From the NCBI RefSeq assembly GCF_013694095.1, contig NZ_JACEFB010000017.1, positions 22,789-86,788 of the forward strand: DNA of 64,000 bases. The letters are read 5' to 3'. Of this stretch, positions 16,824 through 25,650 are shown one piece after another. A program made the position numbers and the translations under genes. A model generated the notes under the pieces. It was not told where the DNA came from. It ran no database searches and saw only the letters and a list, made by a program, of their open reading frames with translations. Source of the stretch: Thermogemmata fonticola. GTDB taxonomy: Bacteria > Planctomycetota > Planctomycetia > Gemmatales > Gemmataceae. Within the stretch, counting starts at the first letter, position 1; each line of letters starts with the position of its first letter.

Positions 16824-17522
16824 TCACCAGGGCCAGTATTCATCCGGGTAGCGCCGGCGGTAGCGTTGCTGAGGTTTCTTGCAGAGGGGGAGCAGCAGCA
16901 TGCCCATCACGAAGCCGCCCACGTGAGCCCACCAGGCGACCCCGCCGAAGCTCTCCGCCGGTAACAGCAAGGCTAAGGTACCGCTATAAAGCTGCGTCAA
17001 AAACCAGATGCCGATGAACACCAGCGCTGGCAGCTCGACAAAGATCGGGAAAAAGACGATCAAGATGAGGGTGACGATCCGGGCGCCCGGATAGAGGAGC
17101 AGGTAAGCTCCGAGCACGCCGGCCACGGCTCCGGAGGCCCCCAGCGTCGGCGTAGTGCTCGCTGGCATGCTCAGCACGTGGGTCAAGCCCGCGGCCACGC
17201 CACAGAGGAGATAGAAGATCAAATAGCGGGCGGGTCCCATGCGGTCTTCGACATTATCGCCGAACAAATAGAGCGTCCACATGTTGCCGAGGATATGCAG
17301 CCAGCCGCCGTGAAGGAACATGCTGGTAATCAGCGTCGGCCAGTGCCGCCACGGGTCCGCCAGCAGCTCCGCCGGAACCAGGGCGAGCAACTGCACCAGC
17401 CGCTCCAGTTGCGCCGCCGGAAGGGCCACTTCCTGCAGGAACACCAGCGCATTCAGCGCGATCAACGTCCAGGTGACCCAGGGGACGCTGCGGGACGGAA
17501 CGTTATCCTGAATCGGAAACAT
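16824..17522 (-). CDS. Rhomboid-family intramembrane serine protease
   Basis: 232 residues with six or seven membrane segments. The catalytic dyad is visible: Ser130 in TLGASGAVAGVLG and His200 in WWAHVGGFVMG. The oxyanion/first-helix block HGGWLHILGNMWTLYLFGDNVED (His71, His76, Asn80) is intact, so the enzyme should be active. The cytoplasmic tail is short and basic-aromatic. It probably shares a transcript with the SDH-type protease downstream. Confidence 0.94.
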   Translation of the reverse strand: MFPIQDNVPSRSVPWVTWTLIALNALVFLQEVALPAAQLERLVQLLALVPAELLADPWRHWPTLITSMFLHGGWLHILGNMWTLYLFGDNVEDRMGPARYLIFYLLCGVAAGLTHVLSMPASTTPTLGASGAVAGVLGAYLLLYPGARIVTLILIVFFPIFVELPALVFIGIWFLTQLYSGTLALLLPAESFGGVAWWAHVGGFVMGMLLLPLCKKPQQRYRRRYPDEYWPW

Positions 17523-17960
17523 GACGACACCAGCTCCGCCTCAGAGTTTGTTACATGATCTAGGAAGTCCGTTCGGTAAGAGCAACACCGCGGTATTGAC
17601 GGAGTGCCGCTGGAGGGCGAGTTCAGCCGAGTGGCACCGCATCGTCTGTGCCGTAGCGCTACGGGCATTAGCTGGTTTGGGGACTTGTCCTAGGCTTGGT
17701 TCGGCGGGCGGCGGACGAGTCAAGGGGGGGCGGAAAGCAAACGCCGGCGGTCGATCCCGAACGAGGGGGTGGCCACCGGCGGCAGAAGAGCATGCGGAGG
17801 GGATGGAACTCCCCACGGGTTTCCGTCGCGGAGGGAAAGTGATCCGATCCGTCACGGATGGGTGAGGAGCGGCGGGGGGGACGGGAACGTTTCCCCCGCC
17901 GGGGAGCGTCAGCAGCGGCGAAAAGGGGCCGCCGAGGTGTTTTTCAGGGACAGCGCATGG
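17523..17960. other. Intergenic region, no gene seen
   Basis: Lies between the start of the rhomboid gene and the stop of the DUF1501 gene (both minus strand). ORFs here have no recognisable features and biased composition typical of GC-rich noncoding frames. It should contain the rhomboid promoter; no clear boxes were found. Confidence 0.45.
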
Positions 17961-19307
17961 TCAGCCGAGCAGCTTTTCGATCGGGCGGCCTTCGCGGAAC
18001 AGTTGCATGGGCCGGCCGGTAGGCGTGGTCAGTTCCATATGCGGGTCGATCCCCAGGTGGGTGAAGATGGTGGCAGCCAGGTCGTCTGGCGTGCACGGTT
18101 CGGTGGCCGGTGCCATGCCCGAAGCGTCGGTGCTGCCGTGGACATAGCCGCGGGGGAAGCCGCCGCCGGCGAGGACCACCGCCATCGATCGCGCCCAGTG
18201 ATCCCGGCCCGCATTGCGGTTGATCCGCGGCGTGCGGTTGAACTCCCCGGCCACCATGACGATGGTGCTGTCCAAAAGGCCGCGATCTTCCAGGTCGCGG
18301 ACCAGGGCGGACAGGACCGTATCCAGCACCGGCAGGAGGTTGTTCTTCAAGCGGACGAAGTTCTGGTTGTGGGTATCCCAGCCGCCGAAGGTGACGGTGG
18401 CGAAGCGGACGCCGGCCTCGATGAGGCGGCGCGCAGCCAGGGCGCCGCGGCCGAACGGAGTGTTGCCGTACATCTCCAGTGTGGCGGCCTTTTCGCGGGA
18501 CAGGTCCAGGGCTTCGCGCGTCCGGTCGCTCCGCAGGATGTCCAGGGCCTGCTGGTGGAAGGTGTCCAAGCCATCGAGCAGCTCGCTGGAACGATCGTAG
18601 GCGGTGAAGGTGCTGTCGAATTGCCGCAGGAGTTTGTCCCGCTTCTCCAGGTCTTCCAGGGTGAAGGTGCCGCGCAGGGACAGACCCCGGACACTGAAGC
18701 TGCCCCCAGCGTTCCCTCGGCCTTTCTCCCCGCCGACTCCATTCCCTTCAATGAGGAACGGGTTGTAAGCGGTGCCCAAATAGCCGGCCATGCCGAAGTT
18801 TGTATTGGCATTACCGCCGAAGGTGACGTAGGGGGGAACGCCCCGCGGCACACTCAGCAGCCGGGCCGTCAGCGACCCCATCGAGGGATACTGCAAGGCG
18901 GCGGTCGGCTTGTTCCCGGTGGTCATGAACACGCTCGCCGGGCCGTGGCTGGGGATGGTGTGATAGAGCGAGCGGACCACGGTCAGCCGGTTGGCAATCT
19001 GGGCGGATTTCGGCAGCGGTTCCGAGAAGTAGAGGCCCGGCACGGAGGTCGGGATGTTCTTGAACTCCCCGCGGATGCCTTCTGGGGCATCGGGCTTGTT
19101 GTCCCACATGTCAATGGTGGCGGGGCCGCCGGCCAGCCAGAGCAGGATCACACTGCGGGCTTTCGCCGGGCGCGTACCCTTGCTCCGGGCTTGGGCTTCC
19201 GCGGCGAGGAAACCCGGCAGCGTCAGCCCCAAGGCTCCTGCCGCTCCGATCTGCAAAAAGTCGCGGCGGTGGAACCCTTCGCAATCGGTCCGTTTCAGCA
19301 GCGTCAT
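17961..19307 (-). CDS. DUF1501 protein with Tat-type signal
   Basis: 448 residues. The N-terminus carries a twin-arginine signal (FHRRDFLQIGAAGALGLTLPGFLAAEA), so it is exported folded. The DUF1501 (sulfatase/alkaline-phosphatase-like fold) blocks are present: VILLWLAGGPATIDMWDNKPD, SLYHTIPSHGPAS, GGWDTHNQNFVRLKNNLLP, VMVAGEFNRTPRINRNAGRDHW and DPHMELTTPTGRP. Members are almost always paired with a DUF1549/DUF1553 cytochrome-like protein, as here with the gene 286 bp upstream. The biochemical role of the pair is unknown. Confidence 0.92.
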   Translation of the reverse strand: MTLLKRTDCEGFHRRDFLQIGAAGALGLTLPGFLAAEAQARSKGTRPAKARSVILLWLAGGPATIDMWDNKPDAPEGIRGEFKNIPTSVPGLYFSEPLPKSAQIANRLTVVRSLYHTIPSHGPASVFMTTGNKPTAALQYPSMGSLTARLLSVPRGVPPYVTFGGNANTNFGMAGYLGTAYNPFLIEGNGVGGEKGRGNAGGSFSVRGLSLRGTFTLEDLEKRDKLLRQFDSTFTAYDRSSELLDGLDTFHQQALDILRSDRTREALDLSREKAATLEMYGNTPFGRGALAARRLIEAGVRFATVTFGGWDTHNQNFVRLKNNLLPVLDTVLSALVRDLEDRGLLDSTIVMVAGEFNRTPRINRNAGRDHWARSMAVVLAGGGFPRGYVHGSTDASGMAPATEPCTPDDLAATIFTHLGIDPHMELTTPTGRPMQLFREGRPIEKLLG

Positions 19308-19357
19308 GGCACTTCTCCTGGGAGTGAAGGAAGGAAAAAACCAGGGTCCAACTCTTT

Positions 19358-19513
19358 ATCCTAACGGTCGCTCCTTGTCTTATCCCAACCGGTCGCTCGC
19401 GCTCCTTACGTCTTCCCCAACCGGTTGCTCCTAACGGTGCTGTGCCCGCCGGTGTTTCCTTGTAGGTGTCCGACATCTCTCCGGTGTCCGACATCTCTCC
19501 GGTGTCAGGCATT
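19358..19513 (-). repeat. Two short repeat families between the DUF1549/1553 and DUF1501 genes
   Basis: Left part: GGTCGCTC at 19366 and 19391 and GGTTGCTC at 19424, inside related units with (C)CTAACGG or CCAACCGG. Right part: an exact 18-bp tandem repeat, GGTGTCCGACATCTCTCC, at 19465-19482 and 19483-19500, followed by a partial third copy (GGTGTCAGGCATT, 19501-19513). All of this lies in the 286-bp spacer of the gene pair. Confidence 0.85.
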
Positions 19514-19593
19514 CCCTCTCAACCGTGGCAAGTCTGATCGCGGCGGGCGTTCAAGTCCACCGAGAGTATGGCGTCTCTAAGCGTCGCGGCCTC

Positions 19594-22014
19594 CTAGTGG
19601 TTCAGGATAAACTCGCGGGTGTTGATCAAGGCCCAGAGGATATCGATGATCGCCTCCTGGCGGGTGCGTGCGGTGCGGAAGTGTTCCAGGGCAGCGGCTT
19701 TTTCCTGCGCCGTGGGATAGCGGCTGAGGGTAGCCAGGAACAGCTCGTCCGTAACTTCTTCGTTGCTCAAGCGGGAACGAGCCAATTGCACGGCCCGGCC
19801 CTGCGGTTGATTGAACTTGGCGAGCAGGCTGGGGTCCGTCATGCGGAAGAGGGTTTGGGGCAGGGCGGGTTCCATAGCGCGCTCGCAGTCGCAGGCGGTG
19901 GTCCGGGGCGGGCGGCCAAAGATCCGCAGCACGTAGGCCACATTCCCGACAAGGCGGCTGGAACCGACTTCGATCATCTTCATCCCGTTGAAGACGGCAT
20001 CCGGGCCGGTAAACGGCTCGTTGACCCCCAGGGCGCAGTTGAGGATGTCCACCACCTGCTCGGCCATCAGAGGCCGGATGTAGGCGCGGGAATAGTTATT
20101 CGTGTCGAACTTATTGCTGTCGTTGACGGTGGAGTCCAGTTGGTAGGTGCGGCTGGTGAGGATCAGTTTTTCCAGGTGGCGGATGTTGTAGCCGCTGCGG
20201 ATGAACTCTTGGGCCAGCGCGTCGAGCAGGCGGGGATTGCTCGGCGGGTTGGCTTGGGAGAAGTCATCGACGGGGTGGACCAGGCCGATGCCGAAGTAAT
20301 GGGCCCAGACGCGGTTGACGAAGGCACGGGCGAAGAAGGGATTGTCCGGGCGGGTCATCCACTCGACGAGGCGGAGGCGGGGGTCGACGCCAGCTTGGAG
20401 CGGGATTTCCGGGCCGCCCAGAGCTTTCGGAGTGGGGACGCGGCCAGTGCCGGGGTTAGGACGCAAGCGGTTGTTCGGAATCTGGCGGGGGACGAACAGC
20501 TCCCGCAGCAGGATCGCCTGGTTCTGTTGCGTCACCTTGGCTCGGCGCTGCGCGTTGACAGCATCGACCAGCTTTCTCACTTCGGGGCTGCTGAACTGAT
20601 TGTTCTGATATATCACCCCCGCGAAGATATTGGCGAAGGCCCAGTAATCCTCCTGCGTCCAGCGGTCCGTGGGATGCTTGTGGCACTGAGCGCACTCCAG
20701 GCGGATGCCGAGGAAGGCGGCGGCCACCTTTTCGCCCCACTGCTCAATCGGCACTTGCTGCTGCCGGCGCCAGAAGAGGTCGAGCGTCTTTTTGGACGGA
20801 TAGTCGGTCTGGGCGCCGGCCAGCATCTGCTCATCCACACGCTGAGCGAAGGCGATCCACTCTTCCGGGGTCATGTCGTCCCGGCTGGTCGCGGTGAGGA
20901 TGTCCCGTACGATCTGGTCGTAGGGAACGTTGTCGGCGATGCGCTTGCGCAGCCAATCCTGCCACATTTGGGAACGGCGGGGTTGGATCTGCGCTGGGTT
21001 CTCCAGCGCCTGGGTGTTATTCCCCGTGACATCCGAGAGTTTGGTGGCCCACAGGGCGGCATGGAGCGGATGGGCCAGCAACCGATCGATCAGTTTTTCC
21101 CGCTTTTTGGGGTCGGTGTCGGCGAGGAAGGCGCGGACTTCCTCCGGCGTAGGAAGTTGCCCGATGGTGTCGATGTACACCCGGCGCAGGAAGACAGCAT
21201 CGGGAGCCAGATCCGCCGGGACGATATTGAGCAGCCGGAGTTTGGCGAAGACTTCCCGATCGATGAAGTTATGCTCCGGCAGGGTGGGGTAGGCGGCTTC
21301 CCGTCTCGGCGCCGGGACGAGCACGCGGATGGAGCGCACTTGTCCCCGGTAGAGCACCGTCAGGGCGGCATCGCCGGGTTGTTTGGGGGTGAGTTGGCCG
21401 AGGGGACTGAGATGGGCCACGGCGTCATCGCTGATCTTGAAGTCGCAGAAGGGGGTGACCTCTTCCTGGCTGCCATCAGCGAAGTGGGCGGTGACCCGCA
21501 CCTGCAAGCTCTTCCCGTCCGCCAGCAAGGCGAAATCGCCCGGCACTACTTCCAGGCGCTCCACCGTGCCGCTGCCCGGCGTCCACTTCGCCCCCTGGCG
21601 GACCCATTCCACAAACATCTGGTACATCCAGCTTCCCTTGCCGAAGCGCATCCCGCCTTCGTGGGGAACCTGGCCGGTCGCCTTGAGCAAAAGCAGGCTG
21701 GCTTCCGGCTGCTGGGGATTGAGCCGACGGCCCAGGTTGTCCCGCGTCAAGGCGGCGTAATCCATCGCCGGTTCGTAGCCGAACAGGGACAGGCGAAAGC
21801 CGTTTTTTCCCTGGAACGAACCGTGGCAGCTCCCCATATTGCAGCCGGCTTTGGTGAGCAGACCCATGAGGTGGCGCTCGAAGTCCACCGTGGCGATCTC
21901 TCCGCCCGTGGGGAGGGGTACGGCCCCTTGGCCCGACGGAGCGAACAGGACGAACAGCCCAGCGGCGATGCCCAGACGGAGAGAAGGAGTCCAATGGCAG
22001 CGTTCGGTCTTCAT
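19594..22014 (-). CDS. DUF1549/DUF1553 planctomycete cytochrome-like protein
   Basis: 806 residues from ATG 22014, chosen because it has GGAGGGGG upstream and opens straight into a signal peptide (LRLGIAAGLFVLFAPSGQGA); upstream in-frame codons lack this. A CxxxCH-type motif typical of the family (AGCNMGSCHGSFQGKNGF) comes early. A bacterial Ig-like segment follows (VTAHFADGSQEEVTPF), then DUF1549 (FLRRVYIDTIGQLPTPEEVRAFL, with the second cysteine motif CAQCHKHP in the middle) and DUF1553 (FARAFVNRVWAHYFGIGLVHPVDD, and near the end CDCERAMEPALPQTLFRM). First gene of a pair with the DUF1501 gene. Presumed periplasmic or membrane-associated; activity unknown. Confidence 0.93.
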   Translation of the reverse strand: MKTERCHWTPSLRLGIAAGLFVLFAPSGQGAVPLPTGGEIATVDFERHLMGLLTKAGCNMGSCHGSFQGKNGFRLSLFGYEPAMDYAALTRDNLGRRLNPQQPEASLLLLKATGQVPHEGGMRFGKGSWMYQMFVEWVRQGAKWTPGSGTVERLEVVPGDFALLADGKSLQVRVTAHFADGSQEEVTPFCDFKISDDAVAHLSPLGQLTPKQPGDAALTVLYRGQVRSIRVLVPAPRREAAYPTLPEHNFIDREVFAKLRLLNIVPADLAPDAVFLRRVYIDTIGQLPTPEEVRAFLADTDPKKREKLIDRLLAHPLHAALWATKLSDVTGNNTQALENPAQIQPRRSQMWQDWLRKRIADNVPYDQIVRDILTATSRDDMTPEEWIAFAQRVDEQMLAGAQTDYPSKKTLDLFWRRQQQVPIEQWGEKVAAAFLGIRLECAQCHKHPTDRWTQEDYWAFANIFAGVIYQNNQFSSPEVRKLVDAVNAQRRAKVTQQNQAILLRELFVPRQIPNNRLRPNPGTGRVPTPKALGGPEIPLQAGVDPRLRLVEWMTRPDNPFFARAFVNRVWAHYFGIGLVHPVDDFSQANPPSNPRLLDALAQEFIRSGYNIRHLEKLILTSRTYQLDSTVNDSNKFDTNNYSRAYIRPLMAEQVVDILNCALGVNEPFTGPDAVFNGMKMIEVGSSRLVGNVAYVLRIFGRPPRTTACDCERAMEPALPQTLFRMTDPSLLAKFNQPQGRAVQLARSRLSNEEVTDELFLATLSRYPTAQEKAAALEHFRTARTRQEAIIDILWALINTREFILNH

Positions 22015-22358
22015 GTCATGCCCCCTCCGAGGCAGCGGCAGCAATCCCACAGGTTCCCCGACCTCTGCCGTGGCAAGCCGTAAAGTTCGATCACACTCTT
22101 TGGCGAGACTCAAGGCGGGAGGAAAATCCGGGTTAGCGGGGTTCCTATTCCGGATACGAGGCAGGCTCAGTTTACGTACATCTCTAATCTTTTCAACGAT
22201 CCCAGCCGCTATAAGTTTCGCAGAAATTCGGAAGGGATGCAAGAAAAATTTTTCAAAATCTGGAGCTATGCTGGATTTGTGTACACACCAAAAGGGGAAC
22301 AGGCGGGGCGAGGGGGTTCACGGGAGGGGGAGGAAACACCGTTTTCGGAAGAGGTGGG
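22015..22358. other. Intergenic region upstream of the DUF1549/1553 gene
   Basis: No gene seen. It includes an AT-rich stretch (about 22190-22290) likely to hold the promoter for the minus-strand DUF1549/1553 gene. The right end is the beginning of a 30-bp repeat array that overlaps the 3' end of the amidohydrolase gene. Confidence 0.45.
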
Positions 22359-22420
22359 TCATTGTTCCCCGTTTTCGGGAGGGGCGGGTCGCTGTTCCCC
22401 GTCGTTTTCGGGAAGGGAGG
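22341..22420 (-). repeat. 30/33-bp tandem repeat spanning the amidohydrolase stop codon
   Basis: Units start with GTTTTCGG at 22341, 22371 and 22404 (steps 30 and 33 bp); each contains GGGTC-type and GTTCCCC sequence. On the minus strand the units encode the last residues of the amidohydrolase (PENDGEQRPAPPENGEQ). One unit has GCGACCC where the next has ATGACCC, and this creates the TGA stop. The 3-bp length difference keeps the frame. Confidence 0.85.
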
Positions 22421-23738
22421 GCGATTGCCTTCTGTTATTGGGAACGGAAAGCCATCGGCCTGCGATCATGACTCCGGCTACGGGTACCGCCGATTCCAGG
22501 ATGGCCCGGCAAGGGTCGGTATGCGTCGGGATTCCAGGGGGCCAGGGAAGGACGATCAGATCGGCGGCTTTGCCAGGGGTGAGCGTGCCGAGTTGGGCTT
22601 CGCTTCCCAGGGCAGCGGCGGCCTCACGGGTGATCATCCCCAGGACTTCTTCCGCAGGTAGATCGGGATAGCGCTGGTGGACGAAGCGAGCCTCCGCGAG
22701 AAGGTTCAGGTCGGGGTTGGAAGCGAGGCTATCCGTGGCCAAGCAGAGGCGGACCCCGGCGTGCCGCCAGCCTGGGAGAGGATAAGGGGAATGGCCGAAG
22801 GCCGCATGGGTTCGTGGGCAGTACACCACCGTGTGATGCGCCGGCAAACTTCGGGGGGCCAGGTAATTCGCGTGAATCCACAGTACTGGCCCACGGTGGG
22901 AGCTAGCCCAGGCCAGAAGGGCTTCCCAGGAAGGGATCAGTCCGGCGGGGTCCCACACGCCGAGGCGCTGGAGCAGGTCCCGAAAGGCACCGCGGCGGGT
23001 ATGCAACAGCTCCGCTTCCTCCTGGCTTTCGGCCAGGTGAATCGCTACGGGGCATTGCCCCTGTGCGGCTAGGTCCAAAGCGGCGGCGAAAAGTTCCCGG
23101 CGCACGCTGTAGGGAGCATGGGGACTGACACCTCGACGCCAGCGGCAGGGAGCAGGTTCCGCTGATTCGGAGGACGGGGCAGCGGCAGAGACGGGGAAAC
23201 CGGCCAGCGGAGAAGTGCCAGCGAGGGAGGAAGCGCCGGAGAGCGCCGGGGTCAGCCATGCCTCGGCCGCTCGGCGTGCCGCCTCCGCACGGGGCAGCGT
23301 CAAACCGAGCACTTCCAGGAAGGCCACGCCTCGCAGGGGGGACCGCGTTAGCATCGGCCAAAGCTGCGGATCTGTGACAATATCCCCGACCGTGGTGACA
23401 CCAGCCTGCCAGCACGCCAGCAGCCCGGCTTGCATGGCTTCCTGCCGCTGGGCAAAGGTCTGATGGCGGCGGATAGCGACCACCTGCTCCAACCAGTCGG
23501 GCAAGGGAACGGCGGCGGACGCCGAGGCAGGCCGGCAGGCTGCCGCCTCGCTCAGGTCTAAATGAGTATGGACGTTGATGAGGCCGGGCAGGAGGATTAC
23601 GTCTCCCAGGTCCACATCGGCGGGGGTTTCGCCAGCCGGTGTGACCGAGACGATGGTGTCACCCGCGACGGCCACCACTCCTCCGGGCAACGGAGGCCGA
23701 TCCATCGGGACGACCCAGCGGGCCTGATAGCTTCTCAC
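22359..23738 (-). CDS. Metal-dependent amidohydrolase/deaminase (TrzN/SsnA/aminofutalosine deaminase type)
   Basis: 459 residues from GTG 23738, which overlaps the stop of the upstream gene as GTGA. Metal and catalytic blocks of the amidohydrolase barrel are all present: LLPGLINVHTHLDLSE, GVSPHAPYSVR, VAIHLAESQEEAELL, LWIHANYL and the late ATDSLASNPDLNLLAE with its catalytic Asp. The stretch VVYCPRTHAAFGHSPYPL resembles aminodeoxyfutalosine deaminases of the alternative menaquinone pathway, so that is one candidate function; generic nucleobase or S-adenosylhomocysteine deaminase is possible too. A low-complexity insert (about 170-200, Ser/Ala-rich) and the repeat-derived C-terminus are unusual. 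Confidence 0.85.
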   Translation of the reverse strand: MRSYQARWVVPMDRPPLPGGVVAVAGDTIVSVTPAGETPADVDLGDVILLPGLINVHTHLDLSEAAACRPASASAAVPLPDWLEQVVAIRRHQTFAQRQEAMQAGLLACWQAGVTTVGDIVTDPQLWPMLTRSPLRGVAFLEVLGLTLPRAEAARRAAEAWLTPALSGASSLAGTSPLAGFPVSAAAPSSESAEPAPCRWRRGVSPHAPYSVRRELFAAALDLAAQGQCPVAIHLAESQEEAELLHTRRGAFRDLLQRLGVWDPAGLIPSWEALLAWASSHRGPVLWIHANYLAPRSLPAHHTVVYCPRTHAAFGHSPYPLPGWRHAGVRLCLATDSLASNPDLNLLAEARFVHQRYPDLPAEEVLGMITREAAAALGSEAQLGTLTPGKAADLIVLPWPPGIPTHTDPCRAILESAVPVAGVMIAGRWLSVPNNRRQSPSLPENDGEQRPAPPENGEQ

Positions 23739-24535
23739 GCGCGCACTCCGGCGGCCACTGGCGTGGGGGTTGGTCTTTGCGCCGCTTGCCAGGCAGGACG
23801 CAATTGCGGCTGGCATCCCGGCGGCAGCGTCTGCTCATACAGATCATCCCCCGGTCCCCGGCGGTACACCGTCTGCTGCAACTGGGCGATGATCTGTCGG
23901 AGCCGCTCGCTACTCAACGCCGAAACCGGTTCCTCCATCGGGCGTAGGAACAGTTGCAGCGGGACCGGCTCGGCTTCTTCCTCCCCCTCATCATTGGCCG
24001 CGAAGTTGGGCGTGAGAAAATCCACCCCTTCGATCCACCACGCCCCGACGCGCTGGAACAGGCGCACACGGGCCGTCCAGAGTTGCCAGGCGGCTTCCCC
24101 CGCGTCCGCCTCTGGCCGGCGGCTCTCCCAGAGCACAAACGGCAGGGGTTCTCCTAACTCCCCGGCATCTACCGCCATCTGCCGAAAAAATTGCTCCATC
24201 AGGCGGGTCCCCACGCCCAATCGCCGTGCCCACTCCGCGACCCCCAGGTAGCACAGATAGCCGCAGAAACCCGGCAGATAGGCCCCGTAGGCGTAGCCCG
24301 CTAAGCGCGGCGGAGCTTCCAGGTCGGCTTCACGTGCTGCCAGAAACAAATGCTTGGTCCATTCCTGACGGAAGTTCCGCTTGCGATGCCGCCGATTCTC
24401 CACCGCCTTCTCGATCCAAATCCACGGGATGCGCTCTTCCGGAGCCAAGGTCTGCTCGTACAAGTCCCCAGCGGCTTGCGTCAGGGGATCGTTCAAGTCG
24501 AAGGTTTCCCACACCACGATACGTTCCGAACGCAC
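23735..24535 (-). CDS. GNAT-like acetyltransferase coupled to the amidohydrolase
   Basis: 266 residues. The central part carries a GNAT motif A (YLCYLGVAEWARRLGVGTRLMEQFFRQM, about residues 95-120, with the RRLGVG acetyl-CoA loop). Before it is an Arg/His-rich helix (ENRRHRKRNFRQEW). The C-terminal ~70 residues look like a linker (QPQLRPAWQAAQRPTPTPVAAG). Its TGA overlaps the downstream GTG start by 4 bases, so the two genes are likely translated together; a shared pathway is therefore probable but not identified. Confidence 0.75.
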   Translation of the reverse strand: MRSERIVVWETFDLNDPLTQAAGDLYEQTLAPEERIPWIWIEKAVENRRHRKRNFRQEWTKHLFLAAREADLEAPPRLAGYAYGAYLPGFCGYLCYLGVAEWARRLGVGTRLMEQFFRQMAVDAGELGEPLPFVLWESRRPEADAGEAAWQLWTARVRLFQRVGAWWIEGVDFLTPNFAANDEGEEEAEPVPLQLFLRPMEEPVSALSSERLRQIIAQLQQTVYRRGPGDDLYEQTLPPGCQPQLRPAWQAAQRPTPTPVAAGVRA

Positions 24536-25230
24536 AAAGCACCTCTCCTCACACAGTTGCGGCGACCGGTCCCCCGTTTCGACGGAGTGCTGCCAAGGTC
24601 TTGCCTTCCGGCCGCCGCGGCTCGGCGTCCGTATTCTACCTGCCCCCCTGCCAAAAACCCTGCCGGCTCCTCCCCCTGCCCTGGACGTAACCTCCTCGGC
24701 CGCCCTTCCTACTGTTCCTGACGCAACATCTTGAGAAAATTATAGTTATGATGATATAAGCTGCATCTCTGGCTGCCCTGGTTACGTCTCAGCCGCTGAC
24801 GCTCTTGACCCGGCCCTTCCCGAAAGCTGGCCTGGAGCCGCCCCCAAAATGCAACCCTGGCGGTACTTTCTCCATTCCTTCCCATCAGCCGGAGCTTCCC
24901 AGTTTCGCCCCCTCTCCATGGCCAGGGCCAACGCGACAAGCGGCGGGTCATCGACAAGGCCCAGAAACTGCGACTGGAAATGAAGGCGGGGCGTGAACCG
25001 CCTGCGGAGTCGTGCAGCTCTCCTGCCGCAAGGCGGACTCCGAGGTTCACGCCCGCCAACGATATAACCGGGAACAACTGTTATGAGGCGGGAAACTGGA
25101 CTGATGCCGCGGGGAAGGTTTCACCAAACGGTCGGTTGGTCATGCCCCTGAGGGACCCATGCCAGACGAAACCGGGACGCTTCGGACTCCATGCGAAATC
25201 CAATTGAGGGAACAGGGGCGAACCCACCAG
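24536..25230. other. Long intergenic region with a strong inverted repeat
   Basis: No intact gene. A plus-strand frame around 24930-25000 reads like protein (RDKRRVIDKAQKLRLEM) and may be a gene relic. A large hairpin at 24985-25057 is listed separately. The left part (24700-24770) is AT-richer and could hold the promoter of the minus-strand GNAT/amidohydrolase pair. Confidence 0.45.
24985..25057. repeat. Large imperfect inverted repeat
   Basis: GGGCGTGAACC (24989-24999) pairs perfectly with GGTTCACGCCC (25044-25054). The stem extends outward by further G/C pairs with one bulge and continues inward with GCGGAGTC (25004-25011) against GACTCCG (25036-25042). No T-run follows on either side, so a simple terminator is unlikely; a structured RNA or an element end is possible. 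Confidence 0.7.
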
Positions 25231-25650
25231 TTAGCGGCCGGAGGGGAGCGCGTAGGGCAGGGTAGGTCCATTGGCGGGTTCGAGCATGAAGAAGTCACGC
25301 GGGCTGCGGGCGAAGGGATGGTGGGGGAACACCAGGGTGCCGTGCGGGCCGAAGGGGCCGTAGGCATGGGCGCTGCCATCGCAACCGGGGCCGCAGCGTC
25401 CGCCGGGTGGAATGTGGAAGAACTTTTTCAAGTGGGGATGGAGGCCGTAGCGATCCGGTCCGCGTCCCGGCGGCAGATCACCCGCTCCCAGGAGCGTATT
25501 GGGGCCGCCGATGACCACTGGCAAGCCGTTGACACCTCCGCGTCCTGCGGGTGGGGCAAACCCGCCGGGGTCCGCCGCTGCTGGCCCCGCTAAACCCCAC
25601 GCCAGCAGAATCACGCCCACATTGTGCATCCACCACGGCTTTCGGATCAT
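25231..25650 (-). CDS. Secreted Gly/Pro/His-rich protein
   Basis: 139 residues from ATG 25650, supported by GGGAGGAAGGAAG upstream and an immediate signal peptide (VGVILLAWGLAGPAAADPG). The mature part is rich in Gly, Pro and His, with blocks such as LHPHLKKFFHIPPGG, CGPGCDG and LVFPHHPFARSPRDFFM. Two cysteines are close together (CGPGC). The family was not recognised by name; the aromatic/His-rich C-terminal block looks conserved rather than random. It is the only gene in a ~1.3-kb otherwise empty region and is divergent from the operon starting at 25881. Confidence 0.65.
   Translation of the reverse strand: MIRKPWWMHNVGVILLAWGLAGPAAADPGGFAPPAGRGGVNGLPVVIGGPNTLLGAGDLPPGRGPDRYGLHPHLKKFFHIPPGGRCGPGCDGSAHAYGPFGPHGTLVFPHHPFARSPRDFFMLEPANGPTLPYALPSGR

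Noticed and set aside
17769..19364. 531-codon plus-strand frame opposite the DUF1501 gene
   Set aside because: Antisense shadow; no protein-like pattern, and the opposite strand has an unambiguous DUF1501 gene with a Tat signal.
19111..19512. 133-codon minus ORF reading through the 18-bp repeat (MPDTGEMSDTGEMSD...)
   Set aside because: It runs out of frame into the DUF1501 gene; the hexapeptide repeat is just the translated tandem repeat.
19525..22083. 852-codon open frame on the plus strand opposite the DUF1549/1553 gene
   Set aside because: The minus-strand frame carries complete DUF1549/DUF1553 motifs and a signal peptide; the plus frame has none and is an antisense artefact.
24709..25077. 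122-codon minus ORF in the gap left of the Gly/Pro-rich gene
   Set aside because: No ribosome binding site, no domain pattern, and it crosses the large inverted repeat.
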